NCBI GenBank assembly: GCA_944990035.1
Contig: CALYLX010000158.1
Location: 248,001-312,000 of the forward strand
From: Clitopilus passeckerianus
Lineage: Eukaryota; Basidiomycota; Agaricomycetes; Agaricales; Entolomataceae
Length of the DNA: 64,000 nt
Reading direction: 5' to 3'
Position 1 is the first letter of the stretch; each line of letters opens with the position of its first letter. The position numbers and the translations under genes were made by a program. The notes under the pieces are model-generated. The model worked only from the letters and a program-made list of their open reading frames with translations, ran no database searches and was not told the DNA's origin. Positions 12,289-23,120 of the stretch are shown here, one piece after another.

Positions 12289-13180
12289 TCATTGAGCCAG
12301 AGTTCGGCAGGGAGTGTCGTTACGAATCGGATTCGCTGCATGAGGGCCCAGCGGCGCTGGAAGAGACAGTGGGAGACGTAATATCGCATGATTGTGGTAG
12401 TAAAACGACGTGTGCATCGGTTTGGGTGCTTGGCATAGGGGTGGTGGCCGTGCCGCAGTTGATGCATTTTCTGCCACATCTGCCTTGAAAGTGTAGGGCC
12501 CGAAAAGCGTACAAGTGCCATAAGGAACACCAGTGGAAAGGCATGCAGCGACACAATCTGGCGCATAATACGGGCCTTTCTTCACGCCCCGTCTATCCAC
12601 GATGTCGCCCCCTGCCGGCTCTACGAGGATGATGCGGCATGGTCTGGTCCGTCCGTCGTAGCAGGTTCGTGCATCCGGGGAGTTTTGGAAACGGCGGTAG
12701 CTGCAGCAGAAATGCAAGCAAAAGCTGCCACGCAGAAGATTGGTCGAGAGTCGGAAAGTGTGCATCTCTGAGGCGGCCCTGATTCTTGCGGGTCCACTGT
12801 GGCTGCTTGTCGAGCTGGCAGGTTTTGACGGGATGAATAGGTTACTGGGGACGGCCGGTATTGCTGGTCAATCAGGACATGATCCAGCTGCGCTACCGCG
12901 TTTGTTGATGGTGTTGTGCGCGACGTACGGAGCAACATTATACTCCATGAATGCTCGTCGAGGCCCAGAATGCCTGGAAACGGCGTAACATGCCCCAGAG
13001 GTGAGGGATCCGACTTCGTGTTGGACTGGAACTGGTTTGAGGGCTGGCTCCGTTAACTCTGCCAAGGTGGGTATCGCCGAGGTACATGGGCCTTTCTTGA
13101 GCGTAAACGCCGAGTCAGAAATGAGAGGTTTGGTGGCCAAAGTTCGGATACTAGAGAGGGAGGATCGCATCAGATGGGTT
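12289..13180 (-). pseudogene. Decayed minus-strand coding sequence, copy 1
   Basis: Two open frames on the minus strand, 12289-12765 (158 codons, with a Cys-containing block near YYAPDCVAACLSTGVPYGTC) and 12868-13170 (100 codons), do not join into one frame by evident splice sites. The plus-strand text at 13120-13160 (gaggtttggtggccaaagtt...) is repeated with changes at 27970-28010 (gagatttggccaccgaggtc...), so this is one of two diverged copies of a larger unit. Product unknown. Confidence 0.4.
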
Positions 13181-14270
13181 CCAATATAAATTGCAAAATG
13201 AAAAAAGGAGGATATCTAAGTTTCGAGGGAAGCACTCAGAGGAGAAGCGCATAGAGGAAAAGCAACTGATGGATGAAGCCATGAAAGATGATGTAACCCA
13301 CCTCGAGCACGTCTGGCCGAGCTCTCGCTGACCATATTGGGTGTCTTCGTTCTGATGAACTCCTTGTTCATTGACATCAACTCTCCTGTAAACCGTTGAT
13401 TAGCGTTCCCAGTTTCATGACGTTAATGAAGCTGCCGTACCTGTTTGACGGGCGAGCAGCCATTGATATTTGCTAGTCATCCGCCAACGATGGACGGCGG
13501 AGAGAGAAATCGACTAGCTGCTACAGCTCGTGTTGGCCAGACCGTAGTCGGGGCTGGATAGCTTGGCCCAGGAGGTAAAGCGCGAATACCAACAAGGAGC
13601 ACGGGGAGAAGTTGTTGGGGCAAAACACCGTTGTCGTTGATTTGATTTGCCGGTGTAGAAAGCTTGAAAACACCATTGTCCCTATCTAGAAAAGGGAGTT
13701 TAGTTTTGATGTTCACAACAGATACGACAACGAAAGGAAAGAGCTGCAGTCGACTCTTAATTCCACCGGACCACGCCAGCAACCCTGAGAAGCTGACGTC
13801 CATGATTTCGACCCAGCCATATGTTCCACCGGCGACTCTCGCCTCGGGCTAGCGGAATGAACCAGACTCACCTCAGAATCAGGAAGCGCGCCAGTCTCGA
13901 TATGGATGCCTTGTCCGTGAAAATGTTTGTGGCCAATTCCGCTGTTACAGGAGCGTTGGAGACTTGGGAGCGTGTGGTGCGTTGGGGAGGTCGTTAAACT
14001 CTGATGAGCCTTCCCCTATCTTATGGTAAGCTCGAGCGCCCATGGTTAGTGTTCATCTCTGCATAGGCGGAACTGAGGCAGATGACGACGGAGAGACGAA
14101 GGTTGAAGTGTACTGTAGAGAATCCAAGTTAGAAGCGAAAAGTGGGAATGGATGTAGGACGTACCATCTCGTTCGATTTATCAGGGTTCGGTTAGCTCCA
14201 GTGTTTGATCAAAAGGCTGGTGTAGATGTTCGATAGTTTCTAGCATTATGACATTTGAAGCCATGCAGGT
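13181..14270 (-). pseudogene. Decayed minus-strand coding sequence, continuation of copy 1
   Basis: Includes an open frame at minus 13477-13803 (108 codons, hydrophobic centre, no family recognised). A shared block near 14150-14185 (acgtaccatctcgttcgatt) matches 28615-28640 (acgtaccaactcgttcgatt). A second shared block near 14022-14070 matches 28480-28530. Read on the minus strand, the first looks like an exon end followed by a GTACGT donor, so an old spliced gene is plausible. Stops interrupt the downstream exon in the second copy. Confidence 0.35.
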
Positions 14271-15100
14271 GAGGTTGGCAAGGCTAATGTTGCTTAGTCA
14301 ACGAGTCAACTTTGGGCAATAATTCCCACGACCACTTTCCATATTCTCGCTCACACCTTCCTCAGCCGAAACGAAGGAATTTGCAGCCTAGATCTGGATC
14401 TGACGCTTGAAGCTTGAAGTCTGACTAGTGACTTGTCCGCCGCATCTCTTCCTTCAACGTTCTCCGTTAAGAGAAAACGGCTCCAAAATCGACTATATGC
14501 GCTCACCCCTTTCCATGGGCTCCAGTGCTCCTGGACGACCTTGTCTGGTGTCGCCGCTTTCATTTTTGAGCAACGTAAAAGGGGTGCCAATGCGGTTGTT
14601 GACCTAGTGCACGATCACGCACCCTATCCACCATCTCGAGCCCGGGAAGCCAACAATCTTATCGCAACGGAAGGGTATATTCTCCCGTCCTCAAGCTACA
14701 TCTAGCATCCCCATTACTTGCTCCTCGCTCGCGATCACTATCTTTCTGCTTAAGGCTATAGCGCACGCTCAAGGTCACCTCAGGCCACATTAGTTGATCA
14801 TCTGTCTTCGGACACACCACTCCCTCGGCCAATTTCTTCCTCGTGGTGACTGTTGGAAATGGAGGAGGTAATTCGGGACAGAAAAGCAGGGAGCAACACA
14901 CACGGGAATGATCAACTCCTCACACCATCGCATCCCCTTTGTCTCATTCTCTCTCCGTCACAGATGCAGCCATATCACCGCAAGTCCCCTTGATTCACCG
15001 AGGATCCAGCTTCTCACTTCCCTACCAAACCAGCTCCCTCCGCGCTCATGTTACAACGCTCTCCATTGGCGTTATGATGCATGGACTAACCAAGGCCGTA
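14271..15100. other. Intergenic, upstream of HET1
   Basis: Short open frames only (for example plus 14433-14705). No gene, tRNA or transposon ends found. The conserved HET upstream block begins near its right end. Confidence 0.4.
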
Positions 15101-15571
15101 GGACCACGGAGAACACGTTTGGAACGTGTTTTTCCGATTAAGCTTAGCGCCTTTCATGATGGAGGTCGCCTGACCTTCACACTCCCGAAGCAGCGCCTAA
15201 TCGATGGTCATCGTGCGGTGTCATGTGTCTGGCCAAGGCTTGATCGCATCTGCCGTATCATCTCGATAACTCAATGATATTCATTTCCAACCTGTAGTGG
15301 GCACCGGCGATGTGCAGAGATGTGACTACAGGCCTAATATAGTCAAAGATTGACAGATAGACGTCCTGACGGGCCCTCATCCGCCACACCCTCGCGTGCG
15401 ATGTAATGATCAATCGATGAGCTGCGATTAGAAGGATTGTTATCGGCAACCTGCTAAACCAATCAATCGAAGGGGTAATCTCTGTCTCTTGCCTCCTGCT
15501 TCCATCCTCATTTCTCTCCTCGCTGCCTTTTGCCTTGTTCGAATACGAACTTCGTTCTAACCTCTCTCGAG
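15101..15571 (+). promoter_or_regulatory. Conserved HET1 upstream region
   Basis: This block is shared, with substitutions, by the regions before HET3 (40650-41190) and HET5 (54930-55469). Landmarks in order: a CACGT-type element at 15112-15130; a ggtcgcctgacctt block near 15166 followed by cctaatcgatggtc near 15198; an atcaatcgatgagctgcgat element near 15410; and a pyrimidine-rich leader with ctcgctgccttttgccttgt near 15519. The leader just before the ATG is also found in HET2. Conservation in order and spacing across paralogues points to promoter and 5' leader sequence copied with each gene. Confidence 0.6.
15112..15130. promoter_or_regulatory. 8-bp perfect palindrome around CACGT
   Basis: AACACGTT, three bases, AACGTGTT: a perfect inverted repeat 440 bases before the HET1 start. 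HET3 has a related pair at 40667-40685, but there both halves read AACGTGTT as a direct repeat. HET5 keeps only one degenerate half near 54931. It is a candidate dimeric transcription-factor site (E-box-like core); the binding protein is unknown. Confidence 0.4.
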
Positions 15572-18500
15572 ATGGTGAGCGGTATGAACCGCGCTATTGC
15601 ATGAATCTGCTTATGATATCAATCTCAGGCGGATACGGAGCAACTTACCAGTCATGTATGAGTTCGAAATGAATTATTCAGTATTTCGTTTCTTTAATAT
15701 GATATTCGTTCGCAGAGATTGGAAGTATGTCAACTCAACCGGATACTGTCTGCGGTCAACCATTGACCACGCGTGGTTGAACACCCCACAGTTCGTGAGT
15801 GATGACGTTCTCTGAAAGAGATATTACACCTCAACATCTTATCTAATTATCTACATCAGGATGTACGTGGTTTCTTCAACGATGGTGGGGCCAGGATGAA
15901 GACGTCTTTGTGGTGGTTCTCAGTGGGTGCGTATGATCTCGTTGCACTACCACAACGGCTTTGCGAATATGATATACTCACTTGTATCGGCAGGCTGTAC
16001 GTAAGGGCATCAAGCAATTGTAATATACTGCCTGACTGGATGTACTATTGGCCCGTATTCAGAGAGTACGTGAGGCAAGAAATATTACCTATCCATTCGC
16101 TGATCTCCTCTTCAGAAAGTAGGTGGATCATCATCCAACGTTGTCAATTTGCTTGCTGATGTCTCTGCAGTTCGTAAGTGAATCATCCTGCGTCATCCAT
16201 TCACTGACTGAGCTCATCTTCAGGATGTAAGTGAATTGCTCAGTGACATCCATTCGCTTACTAGACTCGTCTTCAGAACGTAAGTGAATCATCCAACGTC
16301 GTCCGTTCGCTCGCTGATAGCACATTCACTGTTCAGGAAGTAAGTTGATCGTCCAACGACCTCAATTCGCTCGGTGATGGCGTCTTCAGGGAGTAAGTGA
16401 ATTATCCAGCGTCGTCCATTCGCTCGGTGATGGCGTCTTCAGGGGGTAAGTGAATCATCCAGCATTCTCAATTCGCTCCCTGATGGCGTATTCAGTTCGT
16501 AAGTGAATCATCTTGCAACGTCCATTCATTGACCGACCTCGTCTTCAGGGAGTAAGTGAATCGCTCAGCGACGTCCATTCCCTTGCTGACCTCGTCTTCA
16601 GTTGGTAAGTGAATCATCCAGCAATGGTGTCAATTCGCTCGCTGATCTCGTCTTTAGCTGGTAAGTGAATTATCCGGTATTTTGAATTCGCTCGCTGACG
16701 TCGTGTTTAGAATGTAAGTAAATTGTCCAGCGTTGTCCATTCGCTCGCTGACCTCGTCTTCAGAAAGTAAGTGAAATCATCCAGCATTGTCAATTCGCTC
16801 GCTGATGTCTTGTTCAGGAAGTAAGTAAATAATCAAGCGTTTTCCATTCGCTCGCTGACCCCGTCTTCAGAAAGTAAGTGAATCATCCGGCATTGTCAAT
16901 TAACTCGCTTATGGCTTCTTCAGGCGGTAAGTGACTCATCCCGCGTTATCCATGCACTGACTGATCTTGTCTTCAGGCAGTACGTGACTCGCTGATTGAC
17001 GTCTATTTGCTCACTGACCTCGTCTTCAGAAAGTAAGTAAATCATCCAGCATTGTCAATTCGCTCGCTAATCACGCCTTTAGCTAGTAAGTGAATCATCC
17101 GACATTGTCAATTCCCTCCCTGATGTCATCTTCAGATGGTAAGTGAATTATCCAGCGTCGTCCATTCGCTCGCTGACCTCGTCTTCAGTTCGTAAGTGAA
17201 TCATCCAGCAATGGTGTCAATTCGCTCGCTGATCTCGTCTTTAGCTGGTGAGTGAATTATCCGGCATTTTGAATTCGCTCGCTGATGTCGTGTTCAGGAA
17301 GTAAGTGGATCATCCGGCGTTGTTCATTCGTTCGCTAATCTCGCCTTTAGATGGCGAGTGAATCATCCAGCGTTGTCAATTACTTCGCTGATGTCACCAT
17401 CAGTTGGTAAGTGAACCGTCGAGCATCGTCAATTCGCTGGCTGATGTCGTCTAAAGATCGTAAGCGAAATCATCCGACGTCGTCCATTCGCTCGCTGATG
17501 GCGTCTTCAGGGGGTAAGTGAATCATCCAGCGTTGTCAATTAGCTGGCCCATGTCGTCCCCAGGAAGTAAGTGAATCATCCCGCGTTATCCATTCACTGA
17601 CTGAGCTCGCTTTCAGGTGGTACGTGTCTCCCTCAGTAACCTTCATTCGGTTACTGACCTCGGCTTCAGAAAGTAAGTGAATCATCCAGCGGTGTCAATT
17701 CACTCGCCCATGTCGTCTCCAGGAAGTAAGTAAATCATCCAGCGTTGTCCATTCACTGACTGATCTCGTCTTCAGGGAGTACGTGACTTGCTCAGTGACG
17801 TCCATTCGTTCGCTGACCTCGTCTTCAGAAAGTGAGTGAATCACCCAGCGTCGTTTATTCGCTCGCTAATTTCGCCTTTAGTTCGTAAGTGAATCATTCA
17901 GCGTTGTCAATTCGCTCGCTGATGTCGTCTACAGGTCGTAAGTGAATCACCCAGCGTCGTCAATTCGATCGCTGATGGCGACTTCAGGAAGTAAGTGAAT
18001 CACCCAGCGTCGTCAATTTGCTCGTTGACCTCGTCATCAGAAAGTAAGTGAATCATCCAGCGTTGTCCGTTCGCTCGCTAATCTCGTCTTCAGCCCGTAT
18101 GTGAATCATCCGCCATTGTCAATTGGCTTGCTGATGGCGTCTTCAGGCGGTAAGGGAATCATCCCGCGTTATCCATGCACTGACCGATCTCGTCTTCAGG
18201 AAGTACGTGGCTTGCTCAGTAACGTCCATTCGCTCGCTGACCTCATCTTTAGGAAGTAAGTGAATCATCTAGCATTGTCAATTCGCTCGCTGATCTCGTC
18301 TTTAGCTAGTAAGTGAATCATCCGACATTGCCAATTCCCTCCCTGATGTCATCTTCAGATGGTAAGTGAATTATCCAGCGCCGTCCATTCGCTCGCTGAT
18401 GTCGTCTTCAGAAAGTAGGTGAAGCGTCCAGCAATGGTGTCAATTCGCTCGCTGATCTCGTCTTTAGCTGGTGAGTGAATTATCCGGCATTTTGAATTCG

Positions 18501-21500
18501 CTCACTGACGTCGTGTTCAGAATGTAAGTAAATTATCCAGCGTTGTCCATTCGCTCGCTGACCTCGTCTTCAGAAAGTAAGTGAATCATCCAGCATTGTC
18601 AATTAACTCGCTGATCTCGTCTATAGGTAGTAAGTGAATCATCCAGCGTTGTCAATTCGCTCGCTGATGTCGTCTAAAGATCGTAAGCGAAATCATCCAG
18701 GGTTGGCAATTCGCTCGCTGATAGCGTCTTCAGGGAGTAAGTCAAGCATTCCGCGGTGTCCTTTCGCTGGCTAACCTCGTCTTCAGAAAGTAAGTCAATC
18801 ATCCCATGTTGTCAATTTGCTCGCCGATGTTGTCTTCAGTTCGTAAGTGAATCTTCCTGCGCCGCACATTCACTGACTGATCTGGTCTTCAGGGAGTAAG
18901 TCCATTGCTGAGTGACATCCATTCCCTCGTTGATGTTGTGTTCAGCAAGTAAGTAAATCGTCGAGCGTTTTTCATTCGCTCGGTGACGTCGTGTTCAGAA
19001 AGTAAGTGAATCGTCCAGCATTGTCAAATTTGCTCGCTGATCTCGTGTTTAGGTAGTAAGTGACTCATCTGGCGTCGTCGATTCACTCGCTGATGCGTCT
19101 TTAGTTCGTAAGTGAATCATTTGGCATCGTCGATTCACTCGCTGATCTCGTCTTCAGGAGGTAAGCAAATCATCCAGCATTGTCAATTCCCTAGCCGACG
19201 CCATCATTAGCAAGTAAGTGAATCCTCCAGCGTTGTCCATTCGCTCGCTAATTTCGTCTTCAGTGGGTAAGTGAGTCATCCAGCGTTGTCACTTAGCTCG
19301 CTGATGTCATCGCCAGATCGTAAGTGAATCATCCAGCGTTGTCCATTCACTGACTGAGCTCGTCTTCAGGGAGTACGTGACTTTCTCAGTGACGTCCATT
19401 CGTTCGCTGACCTCGTCTTCAGAAAGTGAGTGAATCATCCGGCGTCGTTTATTCGCTCGCTAATTTCGCCTTTAGTTCGTAAGTGAATCATTCAGCGTTG
19501 TTAATTTGCTTGCTAATGTCGTCTAAAGATCGTAAGTGAATCACCCAGAATCGTCAATTCGCTCCCTGATGTCGCCTTCAGGATGTAAGTGAATCACCCA
19601 GCGTTGTCAATTTGCTCGCTGATACCATCTCCAGGAAGTAAGTGAATCATCCGGCGTTATCCGTTCGCTCGCCGATTGCCTCTTCAGTTGGTAAGTGCAT
19701 CATCCAGCCTTGTGCATTCATTCTCCGATGTCGTCTTCAGGATGTAAGTGCATCATCCGGCGTTGTCACTTCGCTTGCTGATGTCGTCCTCAGTTGGTAA
19801 GTGAATCATCGGCTGTTATCAATTCGCTCGCTGACCTCGTCTTCAGAAAGTAAGTGAATCATCCAGCGTCGTCAATTCGCTCGCTGACCTCCTCTTCAGG
19901 ATGTAGGTGAATCATCCAGCCTTGTCAATTCACCTGCTAATCTCGTCTTCAGTGGGTAAGTGAATCATCCAGCCTTGTCATTTCGCTCGCTGATGTCACG
20001 TTCCAGGAGGTAAGTGAATCGTCCAGCGTTCTCAATTCGATCTCTGATGCTCTCTTCAGGAAGTAAGTAAGCCGCTTAGTGACATTCATTCGCTCGTTGA
20101 TGTCACCATCAGGAAGTAAGTGAACTTTCGAACATTGTCAATTCGCTCGCTGATGTTGCCTTCAGTTCGTAAGTGAATCACGCAGCGTTGTCAATTCGCG
20201 CACTGATGGCGCCTTCAGGAAGTAGGTGAATCATCTAGCGTTGTCGATTCGCTTGCTGATCTCCTCCTCAGTTGGTAAGTGGACCATCCACCATCATCAA
20301 TTCGCTCGCTGAACTCGTCTTCAGAAAGTAAGTGAATCATCCTGCGTCGTTAATTCGCTCGCTGATATCCTCTTCAGTTGGTAAGTGAATCACCCCGCGT
20401 TTTCCATTCACTGACTGATCTCATCTTCAGGAAGTAAGTGAATTACTCAGTGACCTCCATTCGCTCGCCGACCTCCTCCTCAGAAAGTAAACGAATCTGC
20501 CAGCGTTGACAATTCGCTCCTTAACCTTGTTTTCAGTTTGTAAGTGAATCGTCCAGGGTTGTCCATTTGCTCGCTGACCTCGTCTTCAGTTAGTAAGCGA
20601 ATCATCCAGGGTTGTCCATTTGCTCGCTGATGCCGCCTCCAGGAAGTCGGTGAATCATCCACCATTATAAATTCGCTCACTAATGAAATCTTCAGGAAGT
20701 AAGTAAATCATACAGCGTCGTCAATCTTCTCCCTGATGTCGTCTTCAGGATGTAAGTGACTCATCCAGTTGCATTCGTTCGCTACTGATCTCGTTCTAAG
20801 CGGGTAAGCTTGTTTATAATCTTCAACTATCCCTGTCAATGACATTTTGCGCTCTAGAGGGTGCGTACTTCCATTATATACTTTGCACATAATCCCAAAA
20901 TGCATTCCCTGATTTTCTGCTTTGAAGGTCGCCTATATGCAACGTATGTTTATGCCCCTTCTGAAATGTGGTTTGCCATTGAATCTCCTTAACCAAGTCA
21001 TCCACAACGCCATTGATGAGTACATTCACAACAACCTTCCGATATATCTCCTTACGCTTGAAGGCATGAAACTTGTCCGGAGGGGTGCTATCAAAGGCTA
21101 CATTGAAGGCGCTGTCGTCGCATTCATTAACGAGCTTTTACCGTCAAACAACCCCTTAGAGTGGGTTCATCTAACCGAGAATGATATCAAGGCGAGCACG
21201 GGGAAATGGATTACGGAGAGGACGGAATATGCAATTTTCTCTCATCGGTGGCTTGACATGGGCGAACTGACCTTCCAGGATGTATTGAAGATTGGGGAGC
21301 TTTCTGTAGAAGGAATTCGCAAGCTTTCCGAGGATCGCACAACGAAACGAACTGGAAGAGAGATACTGGACTTCTTAGCTAGTTACACTCGTACGGCCGA
21401 GGAAGCGGAGGATTCGGGGTTGCTGAAGGAAATGAAGGCATTCTGCGATGGGCTATCAGACAGCCAACGAGCCCGTTGCAAGGACCTTGTCAAGCTCGTC

Positions 21501-22556
21501 GAATTCTGCAACATTGCATCGCAGTATGGCTGCAGCTTTGTCTGGTTCGATACTGGTTGCATTGACAAGAGTAGGAGTGCCGAGCTCGAGGAGTCCATCA
21601 GATCGATGTTTAACTGGTACCGTGACGCCAAGATTTGCATAGTCCACCTCGCCGAGACCACCAGCGTTTTCACTTTCCAAAGTGATCCATGGTTCACAAG
21701 AGGTTGGACGCTGCAGGAGCTTTTGGCCCCCAAAAGAATCGTCTTCTTTGGGAAATCCTGGGGTCGTATCACCAGTAACAAAGAGGGGAATGACAAAGTC
21801 CTTGATGACGTCTTGAATATTCCTCTCTGGAAGACAATCTCCCAAGTTACAGGGATTGGCACCAATCAGCTTCTCAACTTTGCTGCTGGTATCGATCACG
21901 CCAGAGATGCTCTCACGTGGGTATCGAGAAGGCAGACTACCAGAATCGAGGACATGGCGTATTGCCTCATTGGCTTGTTACAAATTCCCATGACAATCGC
22001 GTACGGCGAAGGGGATATGGCATTTCATCGACTCCAGGCGGAGATTCTGCAGCGCAGCGGTGACATGGGCTTATTCGCTTGGACAGGACGCCCTTCCCCC
22101 TTCAATAGTATGCTCGCAGCCAATGCGGGTTGCTTTTCCCCTCTTCCACTACAGCCCCTCGTGATCAAGCCGGCGAAGGACACAAATTTTACCTGGGACC
22201 AAGCCTGCTCTACCGATCAGGCTTTACGGCTTACCAACCAGGGATTGCGGATTCCGTTGGTGGTTTATAACGCAGGCATTCGGAATCAGAGAAGCGCCGA
22301 ATACCAATCCGGGATGGCGGAATCTTGTTTGGGATTGACAGGACTGAACCAGGAAGTCACTGTGGTGTCCGAGAATTTGGGGGGTTATCATCATCTAGGG
22401 GTCGCCGTTCTAACCGGGGTGGCCGACGAATCGCGTACCCTGGCTATCTTGCTCGGTATGCAAGGAAATCGCTGCACAAGGGTCCCGACTAAAGAACACA
22501 TCATGCTATCTCCTATCCCGAAAACGAAGAAGTCCGCCGTCAGATTCATCGAGTGA
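15572..22556 (+). CDS. HET-domain protein 1, about 100 exons with one-codon microexon array
   Basis: Proposed structure: exon 1 is only ATG (15572-15574) before GTGAGC. Exon 2 (15629-15655) encodes ADTEQLTSH and exon 3 (15716-15724) encodes RLE. Then come 95 exons of exactly 3 nt, the first at 15792, 15860, 15924, 15994, 16063 and 16116 and the last at 20801 and about 20858. A 16-nt exon (20928-20943) and the terminal exon 20998-22556 follow. Predicted product 632 residues. The terminal exon carries the HET domain: YAIFSHRW (191-198), VWFDTGCIDKS (from 295), DPWFTRGWTLQELLAPKR (near 343-360), then ARDALTWVSRRQTTRIEDMA and the AYGEGDMAFHRLQ region. HET domains trigger incompatibility cell death in ascomycetes; the role in basidiomycetes is not established. 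Microexon residues 14-108 are about 43% charged. A conventional annotation would start inside the terminal exon and lose the N-terminus. Confidence 0.85.
16066..20927 (+). repeat. HET1 tandem intron/one-codon exon array (53-bp units)
   Basis: About 90 tandem units of roughly 53 bp: a 50-nt intron plus 3 nt. Consensus intron start GTAAGTGAATCATCCAGC, then a variable TTGTCAATT/CCATT middle, GCTCGCTGAT (branch site) and TCGTCTTCAG or CTTTAG. Between the AG and the next GT there are always three bases (commonly gaa, aaa, ttc, gga, gat, ttg, ctg). From exon AAA (16116) to CGG (20801) the mean intron length is 50.2 nt. Units are diverged, so this is not a simple microsatellite. Higher-order duplication is visible: the order cta, atg, then aaa or ttc, then ctg recurs at about 17090-17240 and 18300-18470. 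Donor, branch and acceptor positions stay constant. Confidence 0.9.
20928..20943 (+). other. Invariant 16-nt frame-restoring exon of HET1
   Basis: Flanked by an AG acceptor and a GTATGT donor. It encodes VAYMQ plus the first base of a Leu codon completed by the terminal exon at 20998. Exons of the same 16-nt length and phase stand at the same place in HET2 (34798), HET3 (42281), HET4 (50500) and HET5 (56129). Confidence 0.85.
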
Positions 22557-23120
22557 ATTTTGTGATGTGCTGCGACAAGTTCGCCAGGTGAGCTGCATGA
22601 CTCCCTTGACTACATGATGAGGCTGACGGGGTCATATGTTCTTTTAGTGTCATTAAGGTTCCCAAGTCACGCTTTTACTTTAACGGTTTCATTTCTTTCC
22701 GACGTTTCTTTGAATATGCAATCCATGGCCACTCTATGTACTCTCTTCGTTTATGGTTCCTCTTTGTATGATACTCTGTTGACGGACTAGGTTTTTTTCT
22801 TCTATGACATATGCACACCTTACATGCTTCCCTTTCATCACCATGCTTTCTATTTCCCCTACTACGTATGCTTCCTCCACATTGCTTACTGTTACGTCGA
22901 GTTTTTCGGCTGGTCTTCAAAACGGACACTCTACGGTACCACTTATTAGGCTTTTTACATCGTCTCCGGAGCCTGTGTCGTCCTCTTCAGCGCTCCACTC
23001 CATACTCTTTTTTTACCAGAGCAAGTCTCAACCTCGTAGCCTTATTGCACTCAATGTATTCAATGCTGTCCTATCTCGAGCCTAAGCCAAGTAACCAAGG
23101 AAGAAACCATTGAATTTCAA
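22557..23120 (+). other. HET1 3' flank, shared by the HET paralogues
   Basis: About 560 bases after the stop that recur after every HET gene. Landmarks: gccaggtgagct just after the stop, a ggccactctatgtact phrase near 22724, tatgacatatgcacac near 22802, and a gtctcaac...cactcaatgtattcaatgc phrase near 23025-23065. Probably 3' UTR and downstream sequence copied with the gene. The CCAG/GTGAGC pair near the stop could be a 3'-UTR splice donor. Confidence 0.6.

Noticed and set aside
20480..20680. Open frames within the arrays (also minus 31863-32054 and 33636-33836)
   Set aside because: They arise from the repeat period on the opposite strand and run through intron signals; repetitive products with no family.
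16066..20927. CRISPR-like array of regularly spaced repeats
   Set aside because: The period is 53 bp with only three free bases and no spacer-length unique sequence. Each unit has intron donor, branch and acceptor signals, and the setting is a spliced fungal gene.
20922..20997. HET1 start at the ATG at 20922, in an unspliced frame with the terminal exon
   Set aside because: It reads through the acceptor at 20927 and the intron at 20944-20997. The paralogues do not conserve this reading, whereas the 16-nt exon is conserved in all five.
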